Notes: a model not told the origin generated them from the sequence alone. Shown: positions 1-6,033, counted from the stretch's first letter. The stretch is DNA of 9,619 nt from DATGXB01 sp035298905 (GCA_035298905.1 DATGXQ010000548.1:1-9619); one strand, 5' to 3'. A program made the numbers and translations.

Positions 1-3
1 GGT

Positions 4-41
4 GAGGGGAGAGGGGAGACACGGGGAGGGGAGAGGGGAGA
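4..41. repeat. G-rich direct repeat, two 16-bp copies
   Basis: The 16-mer GAGGGGAGAGGGGAGA occurs perfectly at 4-19 and 26-41, separated by six bases. The stretch contains five GGGG runs (6-9, 13-16, 23-26, 28-31, 35-38) with loops of 3, 6, 1 and 3 bases, so the plus strand fits the pattern of a four-tetrad G-quadruplex. Similar purine-rich short tandem repeats are common between genes in filamentous cyanobacteria. The repeat may continue to the left of the window. No function can be read from it. Confidence 0.8.
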
Positions 42-150
42 ATCTTTTCTGTCCCCGCGTCAGAGCGTCTCTTCTGCCCCCCTGCCAATACTTAATTCCC
101 TTTGTTACCGTAAATACATCAAGCCTATTTGTATAAATATATTACTAATT

Positions 151-168
151 TTACCAAATATATGGTAA
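151..168. promoter_or_regulatory. 18-bp palindrome, possible operator
   Basis: TTACCA at 151-156 is mirrored by TGGTAA at 163-168 around the AT-only spacer AATATA. The symmetry and AT-rich centre resemble a binding site for a dimeric repressor. It lies about 345 bases before the infC start, so a link with infC is uncertain. I do not recognise a specific regulator for this motif, and in such AT-rich DNA it could be chance. Confidence 0.3.
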
Positions 169-268
169 TATGTTACATTTAACTTAATAAACCCTCTGTA
201 TATTTAATCTTGCTATTCTAGAAATATGCCTATGAGTTGGGTTGTTCGATGTAGGGACAATAATTTCT

Positions 269-318
269 CACAAAAGTTAACATTGCGCTATGTTGTGTAA
301 TCTAACTTAACTTTTGTG
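269..318. repeat. Perfect 12-bp inverted repeat upstream of infC
   Basis: CACAAAAGTTAA (269-280) and its exact reverse complement TTAACTTTTGTG (307-318) flank 26 bases. If transcribed, it would form a 12-bp stem with a large loop about 195 bases before the infC ATG. There is no U-tract directly after it, so it does not look like a terminator. It could be a leader structure, a protein-binding site, or a small mobile-element remnant with terminal repeats. Confidence 0.6.
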
Positions 319-396
319 GGGTAATTAGCTCAAAGCGAGTAGAATAGCAAATACAAAGGACAAGACAACTGATAGACAGATTAGTTACCCTAGAAA

Positions 397-416
397 CAGA
401 CTCTTATTCGAGTCTG
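397..416 (+). other. Small hairpin in the infC leader
   Basis: CAGACTC (397-403) and GAGTCTG (410-416) form a perfect 7-bp stem with the six-base loop TTATTC, about 97 bases upstream of the infC ATG. The following bases are G-rich, not a U-tract, so it is not a classical intrinsic terminator. If it lies in the mRNA leader it could stabilise the message or affect translation, but that is inference. Confidence 0.4.
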
Positions 417-513
417 GGGTTACGTCAGCATATTGCCCTTGTGGCATACCAACAAAAACCAAGCAAACTCAGAAAAAGCCAAATTCATCATTAAAGAGCT
501 CCCACAAATCATA

Positions 514-1047
514 ATGCCTGTGATTGAGAAAAAAAGAACTCGCGATCTGCCCCAAATTAACGAAAGAATCCGTTTCCCGAAAATTCGGGTAATTGATACT
601 GATGGTTCCCAGCTAGGGATTATCACTCCACAGGAAGCATTGCAGCTAGCTGAGGAGAAAGAACTAGACTTGGTGCTGCTCAGTGATAAGGCTGACCCGC
701 CAGTGTGTCGGATTATGGACTACGGTAAATATAAGTTTGAGCAGGAAAAAAAGGCGCGGGAAGCCCGGAAGAAACAGCACACGGCTGATGTCAAAGAAGT
801 AAAAATGCGCTACAAAATCGAAGAACACGACTATAATGTGCGTGTTAAGCAAGCAGAACGCTTTTTGAAAGATGGTGATAAAGTTAAAGCGACTGTTATG
901 TTCCGGGGTCGGGAAATTCAGCATAGTGATTTAGCAGAGGACTTGCTCAAGCGCATGGCTACTGATTTAGAGGCGGTTGGTGAAGTGCAACAAGCGCCGA
1001 AGAAAGAAGGACGCAATATGATGATGCTAATCTCACCGAAGAAATAA
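514..1047 (+). CDS. infC: Translation initiation factor IF-3
   Basis: IF-3 binds the 30S ribosomal subunit in the cytoplasm, keeps it apart from 50S and checks start-codon pairing with initiator tRNA. The 177-residue product has the usual two domains: an N-terminal domain from about residue 13 (INERIR) to 70, containing the family's LVLLSDKADPPVCRIMDYGKY stretch (residues 53-73), a lysine-rich linker near 74-95, and a C-terminal domain with KMRYKIEEHDYNVR (97-110), FRGRE (130-134) and the ending ISPKK. The ATG at 514 gives a start, MPVIEKKRTRDLPQINERIR, that fits cyanobacterial IF-3 as I remember it. An in-frame TTG at 433 would add 27 residues without family resemblance and is unlikely. No Shine-Dalgarno sequence sits near the ATG. 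The usual rpmI-rplT partners do not follow, so the gene is probably monocistronic. Confidence 0.97.
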   Translation: MPVIEKKRTRDLPQINERIRFPKIRVIDTDGSQLGIITPQEALQLAEEKELDLVLLSDKADPPVCRIMDYGKYKFEQEKKAREARKKQHTADVKEVKMRYKIEEHDYNVRVKQAERFLKDGDKVKATVMFRGREIQHSDLAEDLLKRMATDLEAVGEVQQAPKKEGRNMMMLISPKK

Positions 1048-1149
1048 TTAGCAGGGTAATGGGGCTGGGGAGGAGGAGAGAAAAAAAGAATTCTTCCTAA
1101 CTTCCAATCCCTCACTAAAGCAACTTTTGTAAATTTATTTCAAAACTTT

Positions 1150-1199
1150 AGTCCTGGATTCTGAGTGGGCAAGATAATACTCAGATGTTCAGGACTTTT
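1150..1199 (+). terminator. Two-part hairpin, possible infC terminator
   Basis: Two complementary pairs are nested. The outer pair is AGTCCTG (1150-1156) with CAGGACT (1190-1196); the inner pair is TCTGAGT (1160-1166) with ACTCAGA (1179-1185), closing a 12-base loop. The two stems are separated by a 3/4-base internal loop, and TTTT ends the structure at 1196-1199. It lies about 100 bases after the infC stop. The T-tract is short and the stem only moderately GC-rich, so it may instead be a structured leader for the membrane-protein gene at 1269. Confidence 0.4.
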
Positions 1200-1268
1200 G
1201 CTATGGAAGAAGTGTTATCCTTGTTACATATACTTTGGTGCTGTGCTTAACCCAGATACTAAAACTGC

Positions 1269-4200
1269 ATGGAACTAAACAATCACTGGTTAAATGCCGA
1301 TAGAGGCATTCTGACGCGACTGCTGCAATGGGTAAATCTCCGACCAGAGGAAGTTGAACGCACTTGGATGATGTTTGGCTTCTACACTACTGTTTCTGTG
1401 GGGTTACGGTGGGCTGAAGATAGTACGGTAGCACTATTTTTAGAGCAATACGGGGCTGAGTATTTACCATGGATTTATATTGCTAGCGCAGCTATTGGGG
1501 CTGGACTGGTAGTTTTATATTCTTGGTTACAAAAGATTTTCCCTTTGCGTTGGGTGATTGTGGCGATCGCTCCTTGTATGGTAGCAACATTATTCTTATT
1601 GGTGTTGTTACGTTGGGGAGTACAGTTTTCTTACATTCCCCTGATTATCGTCTTTTTACTCAGGTTGTGGGTTGATGCTTGTTATGTAGTTAATGACCTG
1701 AATACCTCGATTGTTGCTAATCAATTATTTAATATTCGGGAAATTAAGCGCACTTACCCCCTGGTGAGTAGTGGCATATTAGTCGCTGATGTAATTAGCG
1801 GTTTTAGTTTACCTTGGTTGTTGCAATTTGCCACACTGAATAAGGTGATTGTCATCGCCTGTTTGGTAATTATTTTAGGCTCTGGTATTTTATTTTATTT
1901 AACTTATAATTACCGCAAATCTTTTCCAGAAAAACCACAACGCCAAATTCCAGAAGAACAAGCGGCGCGTCATCGTCGTCTGCAAACCCCGCTTAAACGT
2001 TATGCTTTCCAGTTATTTGCTTTTGTGGCACTGTTGCAAGTAATTGGTTTGTTAATTGATTTTCAATATTTACGAGAGTTAAATTCCAATTTGGGAGAAC
2101 AAGAGTTAGCTGGGTTTTTAGGTTTATTTGGCGGGATTGTTGGTTTGTGTGAATTGGGAACACAATGGTTTTTCTCTAGCCGGATTATTGAAAAGTTAGG
2201 AGTATTTTTCACGGCTGCACTGTTGCCAATTACAGTTGGTTTTGTGATCCCAGGATTAATTTTTATTTTAAATTTATTTCCTGCTCTCCACTCCCAAAGC
2301 TTTTTTTGGGGTATTGTGGGGTTAAAATTTTTTGATGAATTACTGCGCTACACTTTTGTGATTAGTAGTGGCCCAGTGCTTTATCAACCGATTCCCGAAC
2401 GGATTCGCAGCCGGATGCAAACATTATCTGGGGGAACAGCCGAAGCGATCGCCTCTGGTTTAACGGGCATGGTGATTTTCCTCACTTTGCTATTCACGCA
2501 AAAATTGCTTTCTGCACCGATGCAAAAGTGGGTCTTGGTTGCTCAAACAGTGGTAGTGGCAGGAACTTGTTTAAAGGTAGTTTGGGAATTGCGATCGCGC
2601 TATGTGGACTTATTAGTTCTCAGCGCCGAAAGGGGAGAACTCAGTGCGGCTAATGTGGGTTTGCGGGTATTTAAGCAAGGGGTAGTCAAAGCTTTATCAG
2701 AAAAAGGCTCTAATGCCGATAAACGCTCTTGTTTGGAACTTTTAGCCCAAATTGACCCCCAAGGGGCAGCGCAAGTTTTAGCCCCGTTATTAAAAAGATT
2801 AACTGCGGATTTACAATGTCAAAGTTTAGAGGTGATGTTGTTGGGAGGTGCAAACCCCCAATATGTTCCAGAAGTGCGCTTCTTGTTGGAACAACCAGAA
2901 GGAGAAGTTGATCCTGAAGTATTTGCTTTAGCTTTGCGTTATGTTTGGCTGGCGGAAGCGAACCCTAATCTCAATCAGTTAGAAGAATACCTGCAACCAA
3001 ATCACCATTCCTTAATTCGTGCTACCGCCGCCGCTTTGTTGCTACGCCAGGGAAACCCCATGCAGAGGGTAGCTGCAACTAGAACTATGCGTCGGATGCT
3101 GACCCATAAACAAGAACGGGAAAGAATTAATGCTGTGAGGGCTTTACGGGAAGCAGTGTATTTACAAGAACTACGGATTTATATTCCCAATTTACTCCAA
3201 GATGAGTCTTTACGGGTACGGTGTGCGGTGTTAGAAATGATTGCTGCTACCCATTTAGAGGAGTATTATTCATCACTTTTAACAGCACTTTTCTATAAGT
3301 CTACTCGTGCTACAGCGATGAAGTCCCTAGTGCGACTAGAAAATGAAGCTTTACAGATGTTGATTCAACTGGCAACTAATATATATAAACCAGAAGTTCT
3401 CAGAATGCACGCTTGGCGGACGATCGCGCAAATTGGTACTCTAGAAGCTAGGGAAAGTTTATGGTTACATTTAGAAACTTCCTGGGGAACAAATCGAGAC
3501 TACATTTTGCGAAGCTTACTCAAAAGTCATCAACAGCCAGAAAAAAACCATGTACTAGATCGGTTTTATGAAGCACGTGTAGAAGCTTTAATTGAGCAGG
3601 AGTTAAGATTTTTAGGAGAAATTTACGCTGCTTACCTGGATTTTCAAAGGTTGGATCTGTTAGAAATATATCAACCAACTGAGCGTCTGTTAACCATTTG
3701 TGAGTTACTCAAACGCTCATTGCTAGAACTAGAATTAGATGTTAAGGAAAGATTGCTGTTATTACTGAAACTGCTTTACCCAGCAGAGAAAATGCAAGCA
3801 GCAGCCTTTAATATTCGTTCCCAGTCTGTAGCCAATTTAGCACGGGGCTTGGAAATTTTAGACCATACAATCAATTTATCTTGTAAGTCGCTGCTATTGA
3901 AAATTTTAGACCAGCGCTCAGAACAGGAAAAATTGCAGAATTTAGTAGAAGCGGGGATATTGGAATATGAAAGTATGTTAGCAAGCGATCGCCTTTATCG
4001 GTTGATTGTTTTGGGTAATTTACTTTCCGATTGGTGCTTGGCTTGCTGTTTCCATTTTGCCCAAGCTGCCCACATCAGATTAAATACATCGGAAATTGTT
4101 GTGACATTACGTCATCCCACAGGCTTTGTCCGAGAGTCCGCTATTTCCTATTTAAGCGTAGTTTCTCAACGAGTATTACAAGAAATTCTCCCCCACCTGC

Positions 4201-4289
4201 AAAAAGACCCCCATCCCCTTGTCGCTGCACAAGTGCGGGAGTTAATGCAGAAATACCAGTCTTATAGCAGAAATCAGGACTCAGAATAG
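1269..4289 (+). CDS. MFS/nucleotide-transporter-like membrane protein with HEAT-like repeats
   Basis: This 1006-residue protein has two halves. Residues about 33-440 hold some 11-12 hydrophobic segments (for example near 33-50, 66-86, 94-116, 120-141, 163-186, 192-212, 246-264, 279-300, 311-338, 345-370, 391-412 and 420-437), with a basic cytoplasmic-looking loop at 214-244. This resembles MFS carriers, and in particular the ATP/ADP translocase (NTT/TLC) type. Residues about 455-1000 have no membrane segments and read as paired amphipathic helices of HEAT/armadillo type, clearest at 580-730 (for example DESLRVRCAVLEMIAA at 645-660) and 940-995. I see no cyclic-nucleotide-binding domain. The substrate is unknown; transport may even have been lost in favour of scaffolding. 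The ATG at 1269 lacks a Shine-Dalgarno sequence, as is frequent in cyanobacteria. Fold assignment is fairly firm; NTT affinity is from memory. Confidence 0.75.
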   Translation: MELNNHWLNADRGILTRLLQWVNLRPEEVERTWMMFGFYTTVSVGLRWAEDSTVALFLEQYGAEYLPWIYIASAAIGAGLVVLYSWLQKIFPLRWVIVAIAPCMVATLFLLVLLRWGVQFSYIPLIIVFLLRLWVDACYVVNDLNTSIVANQLFNIREIKRTYPLVSSGILVADVISGFSLPWLLQFATLNKVIVIACLVIILGSGILFYLTYNYRKSFPEKPQRQIPEEQAARHRRLQTPLKRYAFQLFAFVALLQVIGLLIDFQYLRELNSNLGEQELAGFLGLFGGIVGLCELGTQWFFSSRIIEKLGVFFTAALLPITVGFVIPGLIFILNLFPALHSQSFFWGIVGLKFFDELLRYTFVISSGPVLYQPIPERIRSRMQTLSGGTAEAIASGLTGMVIFLTLLFTQKLLSAPMQKWVLVAQTVVVAGTCLKVVWELRSRYVDLLVLSAERGELSAANVGLRVFKQGVVKALSEKGSNADKRSCLELLAQIDPQGAAQVLAPLLKRLTADLQCQSLEVMLLGGANPQYVPEVRFLLEQPEGEVDPEVFALALRYVWLAEANPNLNQLEEYLQPNHHSLIRATAAALLLRQGNPMQRVAATRTMRRMLTHKQERERINAVRALREAVYLQELRIYIPNLLQDESLRVRCAVLEMIAATHLEEYYSSLLTALFYKSTRATAMKSLVRLENEALQMLIQLATNIYKPEVLRMHAWRTIAQIGTLEARESLWLHLETSWGTNRDYILRSLLKSHQQPEKNHVLDRFYEARVEALIEQELRFLGEIYAAYLDFQRLDLLEIYQPTERLLTICELLKRSLLELELDVKERLLLLLKLLYPAEKMQAAAFNIRSQSVANLARGLEILDHTINLSCKSLLLKILDQRSEQEKLQNLVEAGILEYESMLASDRLYRLIVLGNLLSDWCLACCFHFAQAAHIRLNTSEIVVTLRHPTGFVRESAISYLSVVSQRVLQEILPHLQKDPHPLVAAQVRELMQKYQSYSRNQDSE

Positions 4290-4316
4290 TTATCAAACAG
4301 TGAATAGATAGTAATG

Positions 4317-4343
4317 AACAGTACTAAAAAACAGTACTAAAAA
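4317..4343. repeat. 13-bp tandem repeat, two copies
   Basis: AACAGTACTAAAAA occurs at 4317-4330 and again at 4330-4343, giving a 13-bp period just after the stop of the membrane-protein gene. It looks like a local duplication. AGTACT within each unit is palindromic, but I know of no regulator that would use it here. Confidence 0.7.
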
Positions 4344-4443
4344 TAGGCAGTGAAAATTTGAGTACAGCAGATTCTAGGTAAATGAGGTACAAATTTTTGG
4401 AAAAAAGCTTTATGCTAAAAGACTTTCACCCTTCCTGTTAAGA

Positions 4444-4457
4444 GTTCCCTGTTCCCT
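4444..4457. repeat. Heptad repeat GTTCCCT, two copies
   Basis: Two tandem GTTCCCT units (4444-4450 and 4451-4457) belong to the same repeat family as the four-copy array at 5514-5541. Short heptameric tandem repeats of this sort are a known trait of heterocyst-forming cyanobacterial genomes. No function is assigned. Confidence 0.7.
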
Positions 4458-4504
4458 GCTGTATTTTACAAATCGTAATAAATACTGGGAAATTTTTATC
4501 ATGT

Positions 4505-4519
4505 GTAAGGTACTATACT
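4505..4519 (+). promoter_or_regulatory. Promoter candidate with GTAN8TAC motif
   Basis: TATACT at 4514-4519 matches the -10 consensus in five of six positions and lies 61 bases before the DUF928 gene start. No good -35 is present 16-18 bases upstream. GTA-N8-TAC at 4505-4518, the core of the binding site of the nitrogen regulator NtcA, overlaps this -10. An NtcA-activated promoter would need the box about 22 bases before the -10. Here only AT-rich DNA (TATATA, 4536-4541) lies near that distance. An overlapping box could mean repression or chance. Confidence 0.3.
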
Positions 4520-4580
4520 AGAAACTAGAAGGAATTATATACGTCTTTATTTACACTGTTGAGTTATCAGTCACCATAAA

Positions 4581-5420
4581 ATGCTGAAAAAATCTCTATT
4601 GCTTATAGCGCTTACTCTTGGTCTATCTACTGATTTAGTATTGACAAATTTGGTAGCAACGGCACGACCAACTTCTAGTTCTAGAAGTGGCAGAACAACC
4701 ACCACACCAGTTAAGAAACCTGGCCAAACTCAACCTGGGTCAACATCAAAACGTCGTTCAATCTTGAATTTTAGGGTTTCTAACATTCGCGCTTCTCGGA
4801 ACCGGGAAGCAGGAGCATCTCGTGGTCGTTGTATTCCACAGGATATTACAGCCTTGTTACCAGCACAGGCTAAATCCTCAACAGAAAAGATACCCGTAGA
4901 ATTAACAATTAATCATCATCCCACGTTTTTTATTAATGTCCCAGAGAATACAGCCACCTCAGCAGAATTTTTGCTCAGTGCTGAAGACAAAACTCCCTTA
5001 CTTAGAGAAGACATAGATTTAACTGCTAAAAATGCTGGGATTATTGGCTACACTTTACCCAAAAGTTTTAAAGGCTTAGAAACTGGCAAAAAATATCGCT
5101 GGCGTTTTACTTTACTTTGTGACCCAGAAGATCGCAGTGGCAACCCCAGAACTAGCGGTTGGGTTGAAAAAATAGAACCAACAGCAACAGTAGCCAAACA
5201 GTTAAAGGCAGCAACAACGTTGGATGAGCGTGCGGCTATTTATGCTAGTACTGGTTATTGGCAAGATACTCTCAAAGCTTTGACTGACTTACGCACTGCT
5301 AACCCCAATGATCAGGATATAGTTGCTAGTTGGAATAATGTACTTAGCTCAGTTGGTCTCAAATCTTTAGCTCAAAAACCAGTGTTTGAGGTTACAGGTA
5401 AACCATCTGAAGGCTTGTAG
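4581..5420 (+). CDS. Secreted DUF928-family protein
   Basis: The 279-residue product begins with a likely signal peptide: MLKK, a hydrophobic core at about 5-25, and an A-T-A motif at 26-28 that suggests cleavage near residue 28, placing the protein in the periplasm or outside. A low-complexity Ser/Thr/Arg/Lys/Pro stretch (about 30-62) follows. The rest matches the cyanobacterial DUF928 pattern as I remember it: RNREAGASRGRC at 73-84, LTINHHPTFFINVPENTAT at 108-126, AEFLL at 128-132, a GIIGYTLP strand at 153-160, LETGKKYRWRFTLLCDPEDR at 166-185, and SGWVEKI at 192-198. A short helical tail follows (about 203-260). The family's function is unknown. Family members are often found near CHASE2 or CHAT-type genes; no such neighbour is in this window. 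The ATG at 4581 is preferred because the signal peptide starts directly there; no Shine-Dalgarno sequence is visible. Confidence 0.85.
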   Translation: MLKKSLLLIALTLGLSTDLVLTNLVATARPTSSSRSGRTTTTPVKKPGQTQPGSTSKRRSILNFRVSNIRASRNREAGASRGRCIPQDITALLPAQAKSSTEKIPVELTINHHPTFFINVPENTATSAEFLLSAEDKTPLLREDIDLTAKNAGIIGYTLPKSFKGLETGKKYRWRFTLLCDPEDRSGNPRTSGWVEKIEPTATVAKQLKAATTLDERAAIYASTGYWQDTLKALTDLRTANPNDQDIVASWNNVLSSVGLKSLAQKPVFEVTGKPSEGL

Positions 5421-5479
5421 ATTTCATTAGACAATTAGTTACTTGAGTCTAGGCAGGTGGAACATTAGCAGTTTGATTA

Positions 5480-5584
5480 CTATAGCAATCCTAAATCATT
5501 TATGAACGCTACCTGTTCCCTGTTCCCTGTTCCCTGTTCCCTTTTTCCAAAAGTCAGTTCACAACTCAGATCGGATTGCTATAG
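5480..5584. mobile_element. MITE-like element with 12-bp terminal inverted repeats
   Basis: CTATAGCAATCC at 5480-5491 is the exact reverse complement of GGATTGCTATAG at 5573-5584, enclosing about 81 bases with no open frame. The ends can be read as TA-flanked repeats (TA|TAGCAATCC ... GGATTGCTA|TA), which would fit the TA target duplication of IS630/Tc1-mariner elements. From memory, the TATAGCAATCC end is frequent in Nostoc intergenic DNA. A heptad tandem repeat lies inside. No transposase is encoded, so movement would depend on one supplied elsewhere. Confidence 0.65.
5514..5541. repeat. Heptad repeat TGTTCCC, four perfect copies
   Basis: TGTTCCC is repeated four times without error at 5514-5520, 5521-5527, 5528-5534 and 5535-5541, then followed by a T-run. 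It is the same family as the two copies at 4444-4457. It lies wholly inside the inverted-repeat element 5480-5584. Such short tandemly repeated repetitive sequences are typical of heterocystous cyanobacteria and vary in copy number between strains. Confidence 0.9.
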
Positions 5585-5616
5585 GCGTAAAGTTGTACTT
5601 TGCGCCTTTGTGTTTT
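5584..5616 (+). terminator. Intrinsic terminator candidate
   Basis: GGCGTAAAG (5584-5592) pairs with CTTTGCGCC (5598-5606) over nine positions, with a single G-U pair and a five-base loop TTGTA, followed by TTTGTGTTTT (5607-5616). This is the best terminator-like structure in the window. It lies about 165 bases after the DUF928 gene, with the MITE-like element between them, so it could end that transcript. Its first base is the last base of the MITE-like repeat. Confidence 0.5.
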
Positions 5617-5629
5617 GCATTCATTAGAA

Positions 5630-5657
5630 GTCAGGAGTCAGAATTCAGGAGTCAGGA
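5630..5657. repeat. Degenerate heptad repeat GTCAGGA, four units
   Basis: The units are GTCAGGA (5630-5636), GTCAGAA (5637-5643), TTCAGGA (5644-5650) and GTCAGGA (5651-5657). The exact seven-base period with two variant units shows slippage-type expansion followed by point changes. It is a different sequence from the TGTTCCC family about 90 bases upstream. Confidence 0.85.
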
Positions 5658-5700
5658 GTAAAACAGAAATCATTTACCAGGATATCTACTACTCATCAGC

Positions 5701-5730
5701 GTCCGTCTGCGTCCGTCTGCGTCCATCCGC
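5701..5730. repeat. Decamer tandem repeat GTCCGTCTGC, three units
   Basis: Two perfect GTCCGTCTGC units (5701-5710, 5711-5720) are followed by a variant GTCCATCCGC (5721-5730); CAGC just before suggests the end of a further partial unit. It is markedly GC-richer than the flanking DNA. Similar GCGTCC-type repeats are, from memory, widespread between genes in Nostoc-type genomes. Confidence 0.85.
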
Positions 5731-5815
5731 GTTAAATCTTCATCTCCCTTTTTTTGGGTAATTAATTTTGACGAGGGACTTAAGTCGTAAAACCCTGATC
5801 AAACCTTAGTTTCCC

Positions 5816-5847
5816 CATTTTTAATTTGTAATTTTTCATTTTTAATT
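5816..5847. repeat. AT-rich 11-bp direct repeat
   Basis: CATTTTTAATT occurs at 5816-5826 and 5837-5847 with a related TAATTTTTCA segment between, giving a 21-base period. This is another simple intergenic repeat. It sits about 190 bases before the uvrA start and no regulatory role is evident. Confidence 0.6.
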
Positions 5848-5903
5848 GGTTTCTACGTCTTGGGGAGGATGTTGAGGCTGTTTATTTGTCAACTAGCACA
5901 TTA

Positions 5904-5922
5904 ATACCCATGTCTAGGGTAT
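5904..5922. repeat. Short inverted repeat upstream of uvrA
   Basis: ATACCC (5904-5909) and GGGTAT (5917-5922) are perfect inverted copies around seven bases. They lie about 30 bases upstream of the LexA-like box. The arrangement could be a second operator or a small hairpin, but six-base arms are short enough to arise by chance. Confidence 0.3.
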
Positions 5923-5949
5923 GAATTTGTGAGAATTTTTGATTGGTAA

Positions 5950-5963
5950 AATACAAATGTTCT
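5950..5963 (+). promoter_or_regulatory. LexA (SOS) box candidate for uvrA
   Basis: The sequence AATACAAATGTTCT fits the LexA box described for Anabaena-type cyanobacteria, RGTACNNNDGTWCB as I remember it, at every defined position except the second (A instead of G). It lies about 70 bases before the uvrA ATG and overlaps the -35 position of the promoter candidate. LexA bound there would repress uvrA until DNA damage. uvrA is a classic SOS gene in other bacteria, which supports the reading. Confidence 0.55.
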
Positions 5964-5988
5964 ACCAGAAGCCCAATAAAGATAGTAT
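5960..5988 (+). promoter_or_regulatory. uvrA promoter candidate
   Basis: TTCTAC at 5960-5965 and TAGTAT at 5983-5988 are 17 bases apart, an ideal sigma-70 spacing, although each hexamer matches its consensus only partly. TATTAT at 5986-5991 is an alternative -10. The transcript would start near 5995, leaving a leader of about 40 bases before the ATG at 6034. The -35 overlaps the LexA-like box. Confidence 0.4.
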
Positions 5989-6033
5989 TATGAAGAATTG
6001 TGTCAAGTGGCAAATTTCTTACATTGTGTCAAT

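Larger units (their letters stand above)
42..513 (+). other. Long non-coding region upstream of infC
   Basis: I find no convincing coding sequence here. The left part (about 85-235) is very AT-rich; the right part holds the symmetric elements listed separately (151-168, 269-318, 397-416). No hexamer pair matches a sigma-70 promoter well enough to name, and no Shine-Dalgarno sequence lies close to the infC ATG. The region presumably contains the infC promoter and 5' leader, but this follows from position only. Confidence 0.5.
4290..4580 (+). other. Intergenic region before the DUF928 gene
   Basis: This 291-base gap is AT-rich and has no coding sequence I can support. It contains the two short tandem repeats at 4317-4343 and 4444-4457 and a promoter candidate at 4505-4519. 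No strong intrinsic terminator for the upstream membrane-protein gene is visible. Confidence 0.5.
5421..6033 (+). other. Repeat-rich region between the DUF928 gene and uvrA
   Basis: This 613-base gap has no coding sequence I can support. From left to right it contains a MITE-like element (5480-5584), a terminator-like hairpin (5584-5616), a degenerate heptad repeat (5630-5657), a decamer repeat (5701-5730), an AT-rich direct repeat (5816-5847), a small inverted repeat (5904-5922) and the uvrA control region (5950-5988). The density of separate repeat families suggests repeated insertion and slippage. Confidence 0.6.

Noticed and set aside
237..266. Promoter hexamers TTGGGT / TAATTT for infC
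   Set aside because: Both hexamers match the consensus poorly and such pairs are expected by chance in AT-rich DNA.
433..513. TTG-started N-terminal extension of infC
   Set aside because: It would add 27 residues with no likeness to IF-3; the ATG at 514 gives the expected family length and start.
1086..1095. Palindrome AAGAATTCTT after infC
   Set aside because: A 10-base palindrome with no loop and no U-tract; likely chance in a purine-rich stretch.
420..1115. Minus-strand frames opposite infC
   Set aside because: They are shadows of infC with unnatural Phe/Ile/Leu-rich translations and no context as genes.
4031..4267. Overlapping plus-strand frame of 78 residues inside the membrane-protein gene
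   Set aside because: It lies wholly in another frame of a well-supported gene, and its Cys/Pro/Ser-rich translation does not look like a protein family.
5514..5730. Possible CRISPR array
   Set aside because: Repeat units are 7-10 bases and lie directly end to end without spacers, so they are simple tandem repeats.
5998..6033. TTG-started N-terminal extension of uvrA
   Set aside because: Only 12 extra residues without UvrA character, and the start would fall almost on the predicted transcription start; the ATG at 6034 fits better.
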